A DNA stretch of 43,359 nucleotides, taken from NCBI GenBank assembly GCA_005889345.1, contig VBFR01000215.1, positions 1 to 43,359 on the forward strand, read 5' to 3'. Both the position numbers and the translations under genes were made by a program. The DNA comes from Chloroflexota bacterium (GTDB lineage: Bacteria > Chloroflexota > Dormibacteria > CF-121). Every line of letters begins with the position of its first letter. Within the stretch, counting starts at the first letter, position 1. Below, in pieces: positions 9,120-16,796 of this stretch. A model generated the notes under the pieces. That model saw only the letters and a list, made by a program, of their open reading frames with translations, searched no databases and was not told the DNA's origin.

Positions 9120-9241
9120 GGGTCCTCCTTCCCTGATTCGACTCCCCTGGCACTCTGGCGGTCGCGTAGAAGGCTTTGGCGAAAGCCAAATGAATGTTTG
9201 GTTAAACCTCGGCGGAGACCGCTGTGTATTGTGGCAGAGAA

Positions 9242-10072
9242 GTGCGGATAGGTCTAGATGTCGCGCAGCACCAACTCCTCTGGCCGGAACTGGCGGAGAG
9301 GGTCCAATTTGCCGAGACGGCCAATTTCGACGGCGCCTGGATTTTCGACCACTTCACACCCCTGTACGGCGACCGGAATGGTCCCTGCATGGAGGCGTGG
9401 ACGCTGCTCGCCGGCCTGGCCGCGATCACCTCGCGGATCCGTCTGGGGGTGCTGGTGACCGGGATCACCTACCGCCACCCATCGGTCCTGGCGACTGAGG
9501 CGATCACCGTCGATCACATCTCGAAGGGCCGGCTCGAGCTCGGCCTGGGCGCCGCCTGGCACCAGCCGGAACACGAGGAGCTGGGGATTCCCTTTCCGCC
9601 GCTCAAGGAACGTGCCGACCGCCTGGAGGAAGGCGTGCAGGCCATCCGGCTACTGATGACGAAGGACCGCGCAACCTTCAAGGGACGGTACTACCAGGTG
9701 GCTGGCGCGAGCTATCACCCGAAACCCGTGCAGCGGCCTCACCCGCCAATCTGGATCGGCGCCGGCGGCGAGCAGCTGATGCTGCCGATCGTCGCCCGCC
9801 AGGCGGACGCCTGGCATGCATTCGGCTCCGACGATTCGATGGCGCGCAAGTCACGGCTTCTCGACCAGCTGGCGGAGAAGGCGGGCCGTGACCCGAAAGC
9901 GATCCTGCGTTCGGCGTCCCTGTCGCTGTCGCGGCCCTGGGACCAGGTGCGCCGCCGCGCCGCGAACTTGCGCGCGGCCGGCTTCAGCTACCTGATCGCC
10001 GAGTGGCCGTCGGAGGGCAAGGGCCGTCTCAGCGAGTTTGTCGAGAAGGTCATGCCGGAGCTTGCCGGCTAG
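9242..10072 (+). CDS. LLM-class F420-dependent oxidoreductase
   Basis: 276 residues from GTG 9242 (MRIGLDV after an AGAGA stretch); an in-frame GTG at 9224 would add six residues. It has a luciferase-like TIM-barrel pattern: GAWIFDHF near residue 31, RIRLGVLVTG, the HISKGRLELGLGAAW segment, then HPPIWIGAGGE. This matches flavin/F420-dependent monooxygenase-like oxidoreductases, and TIM-barrel proteins with this start usually use coenzyme F420. Substrate unknown. The gene stands alone on the plus strand and ends 1 bp from the stop of the convergent basic-protein gene. A small hairpin (GGCTTT loop AAAGCC) lies upstream near 9172. Confidence 0.88.
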   Translation: MRIGLDVAQHQLLWPELAERVQFAETANFDGAWIFDHFTPLYGDRNGPCMEAWTLLAGLAAITSRIRLGVLVTGITYRHPSVLATEAITVDHISKGRLELGLGAAWHQPEHEELGIPFPPLKERADRLEEGVQAIRLLMTKDRATFKGRYYQVAGASYHPKPVQRPHPPIWIGAGGEQLMLPIVARQADAWHAFGSDDSMARKSRLLDQLAEKAGRDPKAILRSASLSLSRPWDQVRRRAANLRAAGFSYLIAEWPSEGKGRLSEFVEKVMPELAG

Positions 10073-10073
10073 C

Positions 10074-10238
10074 TCAGGATTTCTTCGCCGCCTTCTGGCG
10101 CTTGACCTTGTTCGCCTGTTTGGCGAGGGCTGTACGGGTTTTCTTCGGCAGGTGCGCGATCGTTCGCTTTTTCTTGGCCGCCGCCCCGGCTTTCTTGATG
10201 TTCTTGCGCGCCGCTGCGCGCTGTCTCTCACTCGCCAT
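10074..10238 (-). CDS. 54-aa highly basic protein (histone-H1-tail-like)
   Basis: Short gene found by translation between the LLM gene and the sigma factor. The product has 54 residues, about 20 of them K or R, with two A/K-rich helical halves around a central RTIAHLPKKTRTAL motif. It starts at ATG 10238, 7 nt after a perfect AAGGAGG; a second AAAGGAGG lies 13 nt further up, and a near-consensus promoter precedes both. I have an unverified memory of similar unannotated small basic proteins in soil bacteria. Nucleic-acid binding is an inference from charge alone. The stop is 1 bp from the LLM stop. Confidence 0.8.
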   Translation of the reverse strand: MASERQRAAARKNIKKAGAAAKKKRTIAHLPKKTRTALAKQANKVKRQKAAKKS

Positions 10239-10265
10239 GGTCTGACCTCCTTACGTCCTCCTTTG

Positions 10266-10294
10266 ATCTTAGAAAGCGCGCGCCAGCCGGGCAA
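10266..10294 (-). promoter_or_regulatory. Sigma-70-type promoter of the basic-protein gene
   Basis: Minus strand: TTGCCC (10294-10289), 17-bp spacer, TAAGAT (10271-10266). Predicted start of transcription near 10259, giving a leader of about 20 nt that is almost entirely the two Shine-Dalgarno motifs. It lies 21 bp after the sigma-factor stop, so the basic protein need not depend on readthrough. Confidence 0.65.
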
Positions 10295-10314
10295 GCCGCG
10301 CCGTTGAGCTGGCG

Positions 10315-10902
10315 TCAGGAGGCGAGCGCGAGGGGCTCGACCGCCGCTGGCGCCAGTTCGCGTCGCAGCCGTTGCATCGCGCGGTAGACCAGCAGCTTGG
10401 CGGCCGCCGGCGACTTTCCCAGCACGCCGCCGATCTCCTCCATCGTCATATCCTCGGAGAACTTGAGGATCATGGCCGCGCGCTGCTGAGTGGGCAGCGC
10501 GTCGACGGCCTGCCAGATCGTCCGCAGCCGCTCGCGGTCGACCACCTCGTCGAGTGGATCGAGCAGCGGCGAAACGAGGCCGAGTTGATCGTCGAGCGAG
10601 AGCGCGGATCGCTGACCGCGATAGTGGCTGGCGACGGCGTTGACGGCGATCCGGTAGAGCCAGCAACTGAACGGTCGGCCCTGGTCCCGGTAGCCCTTGA
10701 TGTGCCGCAGCGCGCTCAGGAAGACCTCCGCCGTGATGTCCTCGGCCGCGCTGTCGTCGCGAATGCGGGCGCGGACGAAGCGGTAGATCTGGCCGACGTA
10801 GCGGTCGTAGAGCTCACCGAAGGCGGCGGGATCGGACTTCGCGCGCTCGACAGGGTCGCGCCAGAACGCGTCGGGAATGCCGGCCGCATTGAGGGTGGTC
10901 AT
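10315..10902 (-). CDS. ECF-type RNA polymerase sigma factor
   Basis: 195 residues. Region 2 is visible at about 26-95 (FGELYDRYVGQIYRFVRAR, then DITAEVFLSAL and PFSCWLYRIAVNAV). Region 4 lies at about 125-180 (LPTQQRAAMILKF, then MTMEEIGGVLGKSPAAAKLL), typical of sigma-70 family ECF factors. It recruits RNA polymerase to a dedicated promoter set. No anti-sigma or zinc-binding partner gene is adjacent: the next gene downstream is the 54-aa basic protein and upstream is fdhD. Start ATG 10902; no strong Shine-Dalgarno. Confidence 0.92.
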   Translation of the reverse strand: MTTLNAAGIPDAFWRDPVERAKSDPAAFGELYDRYVGQIYRFVRARIRDDSAAEDITAEVFLSALRHIKGYRDQGRPFSCWLYRIAVNAVASHYRGQRSALSLDDQLGLVSPLLDPLDEVVDRERLRTIWQAVDALPTQQRAAMILKFSEDMTMEEIGGVLGKSPAAAKLLVYRAMQRLRRELAPAAVEPLALAS

Positions 10903-10987
10903 AGCCCGGCACGCTACTGCCCCGATCGCGCCCCGTCGTCACGGAAAGTAGTGAAAGTTAAGGGCGCTGGGCGGACGCCGCCGGCGG

Positions 10988-11827
10988 TTACTCCCGGATG
11001 CGCTGACGGCCGCTGTAGACGTTCAGGCTGCGGCCCCGCAGAAACCCGATCAAGGTCTGGTTCGAGGCCTGTGCCAGGTCGCGCGCCAGGCTGGAGGGAG
11101 CCGACACCGCCACCAGCACCGGGATGCGGGCCTGGAGCGCCTTCTGGACGATCTCGAACGACGTCCGGCCGCTGACCATCAGGATGTGGCGATCGAGCGG
11201 GAGCAGCCGCCGCTCGACGGCGTGGCCGACAATCTTGTCGACGGCGTTGTGCCGCCCGATGTCCTCGCGGACCGCCACCGGCTCGCCAGAAGCGGTGAAC
11301 AGGCCGGCGGCGTGCAGGCCGCCGGTGCGCGCGAAGATCGCCTGCTCCGATCGGAGCCGGGCGTCGAGACCGTAGATGGTGTCGCGGTCGACCACCAGGC
11401 CGTCCTCCGGCAGAGGCGGTGCCGACTCGTGGATGGCCTCGATGCTGCTGACGCCACAGAGTCCGCAGCTGGACGCCGCGAGGAAATTCCGTTGCCACCG
11501 GCGGTCGACGCCCGGCGCATCCCGAGTGAGCTCGACATCGATGACATTCTCCAGGTCGGGATGCTCGCCGTTGGGCAGGATCCGCATCTGGGCCACATCG
11601 GCGGCCTGGCGAATGATGCCCTCCCCGTAAAGGAACCCGAGCGCCAGCTCGCGCTCGTGCCCGGGCGTGCGCATCATGACTGTCAGCGGGGTGCCGCCGA
11701 CGCGGATTTCCAACGGCTCCTCTGCGGCCAGCTGATCGTCGACGCGCACGCCGGCCTCATCGCCGTAGCGAAGCACCCGCGCGCGATGCGAGCTCCGATC
11801 GTTCAACGGATTGATGCTAACGAACAT
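10988..11827 (-). CDS. fdhD: Formate dehydrogenase accessory sulfurtransferase FdhD
   Basis: 279 residues. FdhD transfers sulfur from IscS to the molybdenum/tungsten cofactor of formate dehydrogenase. The catalytic CxxC loop is present as SSCGLCG (C121, C124), with the family's EEPLEIRV and GRHNAVDKIVG segments and the SGRTSFE motif. ATG 11827 overlaps the upstream binding-protein gene by 11 nt, and its GGGAGG touches the ATG, so the exact start is uncertain while translational coupling is likely. No formate dehydrogenase or molybdopterin gene is in the window. Confidence 0.95.
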   Translation of the reverse strand: MFVSINPLNDRSSHRARVLRYGDEAGVRVDDQLAAEEPLEIRVGGTPLTVMMRTPGHERELALGFLYGEGIIRQAADVAQMRILPNGEHPDLENVIDVELTRDAPGVDRRWQRNFLAASSCGLCGVSSIEAIHESAPPLPEDGLVVDRDTIYGLDARLRSEQAIFARTGGLHAAGLFTASGEPVAVREDIGRHNAVDKIVGHAVERRLLPLDRHILMVSGRTSFEIVQKALQARIPVLVAVSAPSSLARDLAQASNQTLIGFLRGRSLNVYSGRQRIRE

Positions 11828-13361
11828 CCTCCCAGCGATAGGCGAGGGTACCGCCGCTGAATGGCACCTTCAGCCCGGATCGAACCAGGTACGGCTCGAC
11901 GCCGCTGTAAAGAGGGATCACCCAATGATCCGCGAGCGCGATCGCTTCCGCGCCCTGGTACGCCTTGATCGCGTCGTCCCAATTTGGCGCGGCCTTGGCC
12001 TGCGCCAGGGCGATTTCGATCCGTGAGTCAGTCAGATGGAGGTTGTTGAACTGTGAATTGAAGCCGAGCAGGTTATCGAGGACATCGGACGCGTAGGGAA
12101 AGTCGGCGCTCCAGGTATCGATGAAGACGGGCAGCTGGTCGAGCGCGGCGCGGTTGAAGAAATCGCCGGTCGGGTGGAGATTGACGGTGCGCCCCGTCGC
12201 GCTGCTGATCTGATCCTGCAGATCTCGGGCGACCCGTCCGACAGTCGAATTCGTCGAGAAGTAGAGCCCGATCTGCGCCGGGAATCCAGCCTGGTCGAGA
12301 CCGCTGCGGGCGGAGGCGGGGTCGAAGCCGGTCAGCGACCGATCGATGTGGCCGGCCACACCAGGCGGAATCAGGTCGGTTGCCGGAGCCGCCAGCATCG
12401 ACCCGTAGAGCGCGAGGTCGGTGAGGCGCCCACGGTCGATCGCCTGGGCGATCGCCATCCGCTCGGGCGGGCCATAGCCGCTGCCCGCGATGGTGTTGAA
12501 GCCGAGAAAGGTGGTGCGGGTGTTCGCCACCTTGTGCACCTGCGCGAGATGGTGCGGGTCGCGGGCAAACGCGAGCAACTGGGGGCCGGTAAAGCCGTGG
12601 GCGATGTCCACCGCCCCGCTCGTGAATCGGTCGAGGCGCTTTGGATTGTCGGGCTCGATCTCGATGTCGATGCTGCGCACCTGGGGTCGAGGACCCCAGT
12701 AATCGGAGAACGCGCTGAGATGCAGGCCGCGGCCGCGATCCCACTTATCGAGGTGGTATGGGCCGCTCCCCGAGGAGACTGCTCCGTTGAGGCCGGGATC
12801 CTCGAGCCAGAAGGGCGGCAGTGCGAGCCGCGTCAGCAGCGAGCTGTCGGGCTGGGCAAGGCGCACCACGAGGGTCTTCTGGTCGATCGCCTGCACGCCG
12901 GTGATCGAGTCTCCCGGATAGCTGGCGCCGAGCGGTGTGAAGAACGTCGTCAGCGGGCTCGCCGTCTCCGGCGCCAGCACACGCTTCCAGGCGGTTAGCG
13001 CATCCTGGGCCTGGACCGTCGCGCCCGATTGGTACTTCGCCGCGCGCAGGTGGAAGGTGTAAGTACGCCCCGAATCCGCGATTTCCCAACTCTGGGCCAG
13101 GGACGGCACCGGACGAAGGGTCGCGTCCAGCCGAGTCAGCCCCTGGAAGAGCTCGGCCCCGATCGCCAGCGAGGTGGGATCGTCGATCAGCGCCGGGTCG
13201 AGCGTCTGCGCATCTTCAGCCTCGCTCAACTGCAGATGCGAGACTCGACTCGTATTCGCGGGCAAGGCAGAAGCTGACGGCGTGGGCATGCCCGGGAGGT
13301 TGCACGAGCTCAGCAGCAACGCCAGCGCCGGCCCCACCGCGCAGCTGGCGCGGCCGACCAT
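11817..13361 (-). CDS. Peptide-type ABC transporter substrate-binding lipoprotein
   Basis: 514 residues from ATG 13361. N-terminal lipobox ALLLSSC (lipidated Cys at about 19) followed by an S/P-rich linker predicts an outer-face lipoprotein. The body follows the SBP family 5 (oligopeptide/nickel) pattern: DAQTLDPALI near 50, LAQSWEIADSGRTYTFHLR, SGSGPYHLDKW, IAQAIDR and a C-terminal PLYSGVEPYLV region. No permease or ATPase genes are near, so it is an orphan binding component or serves a transporter encoded elsewhere. The open frame extends upstream to 13964 but only as antisense to the SpoIID gene. fdhD overlaps its 3' end. Confidence 0.88.
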   Translation of the reverse strand: MVGRASCAVGPALALLLSSCNLPGMPTPSASALPANTSRVSHLQLSEAEDAQTLDPALIDDPTSLAIGAELFQGLTRLDATLRPVPSLAQSWEIADSGRTYTFHLRAAKYQSGATVQAQDALTAWKRVLAPETASPLTTFFTPLGASYPGDSITGVQAIDQKTLVVRLAQPDSSLLTRLALPPFWLEDPGLNGAVSSGSGPYHLDKWDRGRGLHLSAFSDYWGPRPQVRSIDIEIEPDNPKRLDRFTSGAVDIAHGFTGPQLLAFARDPHHLAQVHKVANTRTTFLGFNTIAGSGYGPPERMAIAQAIDRGRLTDLALYGSMLAAPATDLIPPGVAGHIDRSLTGFDPASARSGLDQAGFPAQIGLYFSTNSTVGRVARDLQDQISSATGRTVNLHPTGDFFNRAALDQLPVFIDTWSADFPYASDVLDNLLGFNSQFNNLHLTDSRIEIALAQAKAAPNWDDAIKAYQGAEAIALADHWVIPLYSGVEPYLVRSGLKVPFSGGTLAYRWEDVR

Positions 13362-13379
13362 TTTTCCGATACTAACAAG

Positions 13380-14951
13380 GTGTCGCGGCGCCAATTCCCC
13401 CTCCTGATCGCGCTCGCGGTCCTCTTGGTGTGGACTCTCCCCGGAGCACCGGCAAGCGCCGCCGGGACGGCGACGTTCGTGAGTGGGACGGTCGTTCCCC
13501 ACAACCCGCCGATGGATGGCGTCGTGCGCCTCGACCTCCGCGTGCGCAACGACACGCCGAGCGCGTGGGCCGCCAGCGCCCTGGTCCACCTGACCTGGAA
13601 GGGCGCCGATGGCAAGCCGGTCGCGGCCGACGCCCGGCCATTGGGTCAGGCGGTCGCTCCGGCCGCGACAATCGACCTGACGTTGGTGACGCTCTCCCCC
13701 ACGGCAGTCGGTGACTTCACGTTGACGGTCGAGCTTGAGACCCACGGCAGCCGCCTCCAGATTGGCGATCCCACTCCTTTCCATCTGGCCGGTTTCCTTT
13801 TCAAGGGCCGGGGCAACGGCCACGGTCTGGGGATGAGCCAGTGGGGCGCGCGCGGGCGCGCGGGTGCGGGGGATGACTACAAGAAGATCCTCGCCGCCTA
13901 CTACAAGGACAGCCGCATCGACAGCCGCGACACATCCGGAATGGTGCGCATCGCGCTCACACATGGCCCCATCGACCTGGCTCGCCCGTGGCCGCGGGTC
14001 TTCGGTGCCTTGCCGACGGTCGCCGGGCTACTGACGGTGGACGGTTACCCACAGCTTTCCGCACCCGAGGGCGTGGTTCTCGGCTTCGATGTCGGACTGG
14101 GCGGAAAGCCCGAGGTCTTGATGCAGCCGGTCAACGGCGCGCCGCAGATCTCTGTTCCCTTTGACCGCCCGCTCGTCATCCACAGCATAGGCCCCGCCGG
14201 AATCCGAACCAACATCCTGCAGACCATGGGTGGTGATTTCCGGACGGGCGCCGAGCAGTGGCGCTATAGTGGCGAGCTCCGCATCATTCCCAAGGGAGGG
14301 GCAAACGTCCTGCCAGTCAGCGTCTTGCCGATCGAGGACTATCTCAAGGGCGTCGTCCCCGCCGAGATGCCGCCCTACTGGGGTGTCGAGGCGCTCAAGG
14401 CGCAGGCAGTCGCCGCGCGCACCTACGCGATGCGCAAGATCTCGGGGAGCGGCGACTTCGATCTCGAGGGCAACCAGTTCGACCAGGCCTACAGCGGGCT
14501 GACCGAGCAGGTGAAAGCGAGCAACGATGCCGTCGATGCGACGAAGGGTCAGGTACTGACCTACAACGGCCAACTGCTGAGCGCGCTCTACATGGCGTCC
14601 GGTGGGGGTCACACGGAGAACAGCGAGTACGGCTTCATTCACTGGAACCACGGGCTGAAGCCGGCGGCCAACCTCCCTTACCTGCGCGGCATCGCGGACC
14701 CGCTGGACCGGGCACCCTCGTGGCAGATCGGTCCGCTGTCCGCCGCGGATGCCGCCCAGATCCTGCGCAACAACGACGAGGACCTGGGCGACCGGCTGCT
14801 TGGGATCGACATCCTTCAAAGGGGCCCATCCGGGCGCGTGCTGGGCGTTCGTTTGCGTGGCAGCAGTAGCAGTGATGAGGTCAGCGGCCCGGTGCTGCGC
14901 GCCTGGTTCGGGCTTCCCGACACGCTCGTGGAGATCGTTGGCGGCGGCTGA
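13380..14951 (+). CDS. SpoIID/LytB domain protein
   Basis: 523 residues from GTG 13380. A signal peptide (about 1-28) is followed by an N-terminal beta-rich domain of about 110 residues, a linker with GRGNGHGLGMSQWGARG (about 142-158), and a SpoIID core with the conserved block VVPAEMPPYW plus LKAQAVAARTYA (E329 is the expected catalytic Glu) and LYMASGGGHTE. SpoIID is a lytic transglycosylase that cleaves peptidoglycan glycan strands in sporulating Firmicutes; relatives occur in many non-sporulators and probably remodel cell wall. The start codon is only 18 bp from the divergent SBP start. Confidence 0.9.
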   Translation: MSRRQFPLLIALAVLLVWTLPGAPASAAGTATFVSGTVVPHNPPMDGVVRLDLRVRNDTPSAWAASALVHLTWKGADGKPVAADARPLGQAVAPAATIDLTLVTLSPTAVGDFTLTVELETHGSRLQIGDPTPFHLAGFLFKGRGNGHGLGMSQWGARGRAGAGDDYKKILAAYYKDSRIDSRDTSGMVRIALTHGPIDLARPWPRVFGALPTVAGLLTVDGYPQLSAPEGVVLGFDVGLGGKPEVLMQPVNGAPQISVPFDRPLVIHSIGPAGIRTNILQTMGGDFRTGAEQWRYSGELRIIPKGGANVLPVSVLPIEDYLKGVVPAEMPPYWGVEALKAQAVAARTYAMRKISGSGDFDLEGNQFDQAYSGLTEQVKASNDAVDATKGQVLTYNGQLLSALYMASGGGHTENSEYGFIHWNHGLKPAANLPYLRGIADPLDRAPSWQIGPLSAADAAQILRNNDEDLGDRLLGIDILQRGPSGRVLGVRLRGSSSSDEVSGPVLRAWFGLPDTLVEIVGGG

Positions 14952-14957
14952 GGAGGA

Positions 14958-15548
14958 TCAGGCCGCGCGCTGATCCGGACCGGTCGGCGTCTGTTGCTGG
15001 GCGGCCGCCTTGCGCTGCTGCCGCAGGAGGTTTAGCGAACCGAGGCCCTGCAGCAGAAACACCAGGATGACGATGCGGACGATGGCGAAGTGGCCGGTCC
15101 AGAAGAGGAGGGCCGTGTCGAGCGCGTAGAGGCCGATCGTGATCCCCATGGCGACCATCGACCCACCACGGATGAAGTAGGCCAGGACGAGGAAGACGAC
15201 GCCGACCCCAACGGAGAACCAGTCGAAATAGTTCAGGAGCGGGGTGATGTTGGCCGCCTCCGCGAGGATCCCGACCCCGATGTTGAGTAGGCCGATGGCG
15301 GCGATGAATTGCCAGGCCTCACGGACCTTCTTCTGGGCTTTCTTGAGGTCAGCGGGAAGTGCCGGTCGCGCAGCCCCTGACGCCGCTGCCCAGCTGGCCG
15401 CTGAGGCCGACAGCTCGTGTGGCGCGGCGGCCTCTTTTGGCGGCGTCCAGACGGGCTGGGCCGGTGCGACGGCGTCAACCGCGGCACACATGTCGCAGCT
15501 CTTGCGTCCGATCGGAATGGCGCAGCCGCAGCGCTTGCAGACGGCCAT
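14958..15548 (-). CDS. Zinc-ribbon membrane protein
   Basis: 196 residues from ATG 15548. A short zinc ribbon opens the protein (CKRCGC at 4-9, CDMC at 18-21), then comes an A/P-rich linker of about 60 residues and about four membrane helices (about 93-190), with a Q/K-rich tail. The frame remains open to 15614, but that part lies in the neighbour's terminator. No family-specific function; ribbon plus helices is a common layout in uncharacterised Gram-positive proteins. Convergent with the SpoIID gene, stops 6 bp apart. Confidence 0.75.
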   Translation of the reverse strand: MAVCKRCGCAIPIGRKSCDMCAAVDAVAPAQPVWTPPKEAAAPHELSASAASWAAASGAARPALPADLKKAQKKVREAWQFIAAIGLLNIGVGILAEAANITPLLNYFDWFSVGVGVVFLVLAYFIRGGSMVAMGITIGLYALDTALLFWTGHFAIVRIVILVFLLQGLGSLNLLRQQRKAAAQQQTPTGPDQRAA

Positions 15549-15594
15549 GGACCTATATCGGACGAAGCGACTCGATCCCCCGTGACGGTTGTGC

Positions 15595-15625
15595 AACAAA
15601 AAGCCCGCCGGCATGGCCGGCGGGC
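15595..15625 (-). terminator. Intrinsic terminator of SnoaL-like gene
   Basis: 10-bp perfect stem GCCCGCCGGC / GCCGGCGGGC with a 3-nt loop (15603-15625), followed on the minus strand by five T residues and GTTG. It lies 24 bp after the SnoaL-like stop codon. Clear rho-independent design. Confidence 0.85.
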
Positions 15626-15649
15626 ACGATCGCGCTTAGTCGGGTGGCA

Positions 15650-16063
15650 CTAGCTCTCGAGAGACTGCTTGAGCTGCTCGGTATCGCTGGCGATCCACGC
15701 TTCGCTCACCTTGCCTTCGTCGTTGACATGGAAGACGAAGACCTGGTGGTCCTGGTACGTCTTGCCGTTACGCGTGACGGTGGCGGTCACAAGCGCCGCG
15801 ACGTGGTTGTCGTTCCCCAGGATATCGTGCACATCTTGCTTGATGTCCTGGTAGGTCTGCGCATACTCCATGATGTTGGCCAGCGTCGCCTGCTTGCCTT
15901 TAAAATCCTTGCCGAACTTCGTCGAGCCCCGTCCGTGCCATACGGCATCCTCGGTAAAGCTGTCCCCCACCGTCTGCAGGTCGCCTCGGCCGAACGCATC
16001 AAAAGCGCGCCGTACACGTTCGATCTTCTGGTCGACGTTGAGCTTGGTGCCGGTTTCTGCCAT
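15650..16063 (-). CDS. SnoaL-like / NTF2-fold protein
   Basis: 137 residues. The pattern fits the NTF2-like superfamily (SnoaL, ketosteroid isomerase): an opening helix with VRRAFDAFGRGDL, then FTEDAVWHGRG, a middle helical segment and C-terminal strands with QVFVFHVNDEGKVSEAWI. Such proteins are small-molecule isomerases, cyclases or non-catalytic binders; the ligand cannot be read from sequence. The gene forms a self-contained unit with a near-consensus promoter, two leader hairpins, a strong AAGGAGG before ATG 16063 and an intrinsic terminator, which suggests high and independent expression. Confidence 0.85.
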   Translation of the reverse strand: MAETGTKLNVDQKIERVRRAFDAFGRGDLQTVGDSFTEDAVWHGRGSTKFGKDFKGKQATLANIMEYAQTYQDIKQDVHDILGNDNHVAALVTATVTRNGKTYQDHQVFVFHVNDEGKVSEAWIASDTEQLKQSLES

Positions 16064-16077
16064 CTCCGCCCTCCTTT

Positions 16078-16110
16078 GAGCCCGTAGGCTCGACCCGGCC
16101 GCAGGCCGGG
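16078..16110 (-). promoter_or_regulatory. Two-hairpin 5' leader of SnoaL-like gene
   Basis: Two hairpins lie between the promoter and the Shine-Dalgarno: CCCGGCC loop GGCCGGG (16094-16110) and GAGCC loop GGCTC (16078-16091). The second ends directly against AAAGGAGG. There is no T-tract, so these are more likely a stabilising or translation-modulating leader than a terminator for the upstream lipoprotein gene. Confidence 0.5.
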
Positions 16111-16129
16111 ATGACCACCCCTCAGGGCG

Positions 16130-16157
16130 ACTATAGACCGGCGGCGCAGCCTGTCAA
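16130..16157 (-). promoter_or_regulatory. Near-consensus sigma-70 promoter
   Basis: Minus strand: perfect TTGACA (16157-16152), 16-bp spacer, TATAGT (16135-16130). Predicted start near 16123, giving a leader of about 60 nt for the SnoaL-like gene. The best match to the housekeeping consensus seen in the window. Confidence 0.75.
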
Positions 16158-16162
16158 GACAA

Positions 16163-16732
16163 TCACTGCGCCTGGCCCCCGCTGCCAGGCGCGGACCAGG
16201 TCACATTGTTTGCCTCGTCCATCACGGTCGTGTTCGTGTAGGAAACGCGCCAGGCCTGGATCGCGTAACCGGAGGGACAGCGAGGATTGGCCGGAGCCGG
16301 TGGTCGGAGGGTGATGACGGCATTCACTTCACCCGATGCATCCGCTGTCAGCGCTTTCCGCGCCGAAACCTGGCCGGTCGCGACTTGGTTGCTGCCCTGA
16401 GCCGCATCCAGAGTGCCATCTGTGCGCATGCACTGATAGTTGGCGGTACCCGTGCCGCTCACCAGGTAGGAGACCGATTGGCCGGCGCGCAGGCCCACTT
16501 CGTGAAAGGCGACGAAGTCCCAGAAGGCCGCGTCACCGCCCGCATTGATCGCCGCCATCTTTGCGGCCGATGGCTCCGGTGCCACGAAGTGCGCGGCTTC
16601 CGGCGTCGGGCTGGGTGAAGGAGTGGTGGTGGGCGAAGGAGTGGTGGTGAGCGAGGTCGAGGTCGAGTGCGCGACCGGCGCTTGACCACAGGCGGTCAGC
16701 AGTAGGGCGACCGCCATCACGACGCGTCTCAT
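16163..16732 (-). CDS. Small hypothetical lipoprotein
   Basis: 189 residues from ATG 16732 (the open frame upstream to 16855 overlaps the methyltransferase 3' end). Lipobox ALLLTAC near residue 15, then a low-complexity S/T/P linker (about 22-46) and a compact domain of about 140 residues with two cysteines. This layout is typical of cell-surface lipoproteins. Fold and function not recognised. Confidence 0.7.
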   Translation of the reverse strand: MRRVVMAVALLLTACGQAPVAHSTSTSLTTTPSPTTTPSPSPTPEAAHFVAPEPSAAKMAAINAGGDAAFWDFVAFHEVGLRAGQSVSYLVSGTGTANYQCMRTDGTLDAAQGSNQVATGQVSARKALTADASGEVNAVITLRPPAPANPRCPSGYAIQAWRVSYTNTTVMDEANNVTWSAPGSGGQAQ

Positions 16733-16796
16733 GCCCGTAAAACGATCGGCCGGTTCAAAAGTTACAAGCCACCCGCCAGGAGACTGGCGACAGACG

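Noticed and set aside
13362-13964. Long N-terminal extension of the binding-protein frame
   Set aside because: It is antisense to the start of the SpoIID gene and lacks signal-peptide logic; the lipobox sits right after ATG 13361.
16094-16110. Hairpin as terminator of the small lipoprotein gene
   Set aside because: No T-tract, and a near-consensus promoter lies upstream of it, so it belongs to the leader of the SnoaL-like gene.
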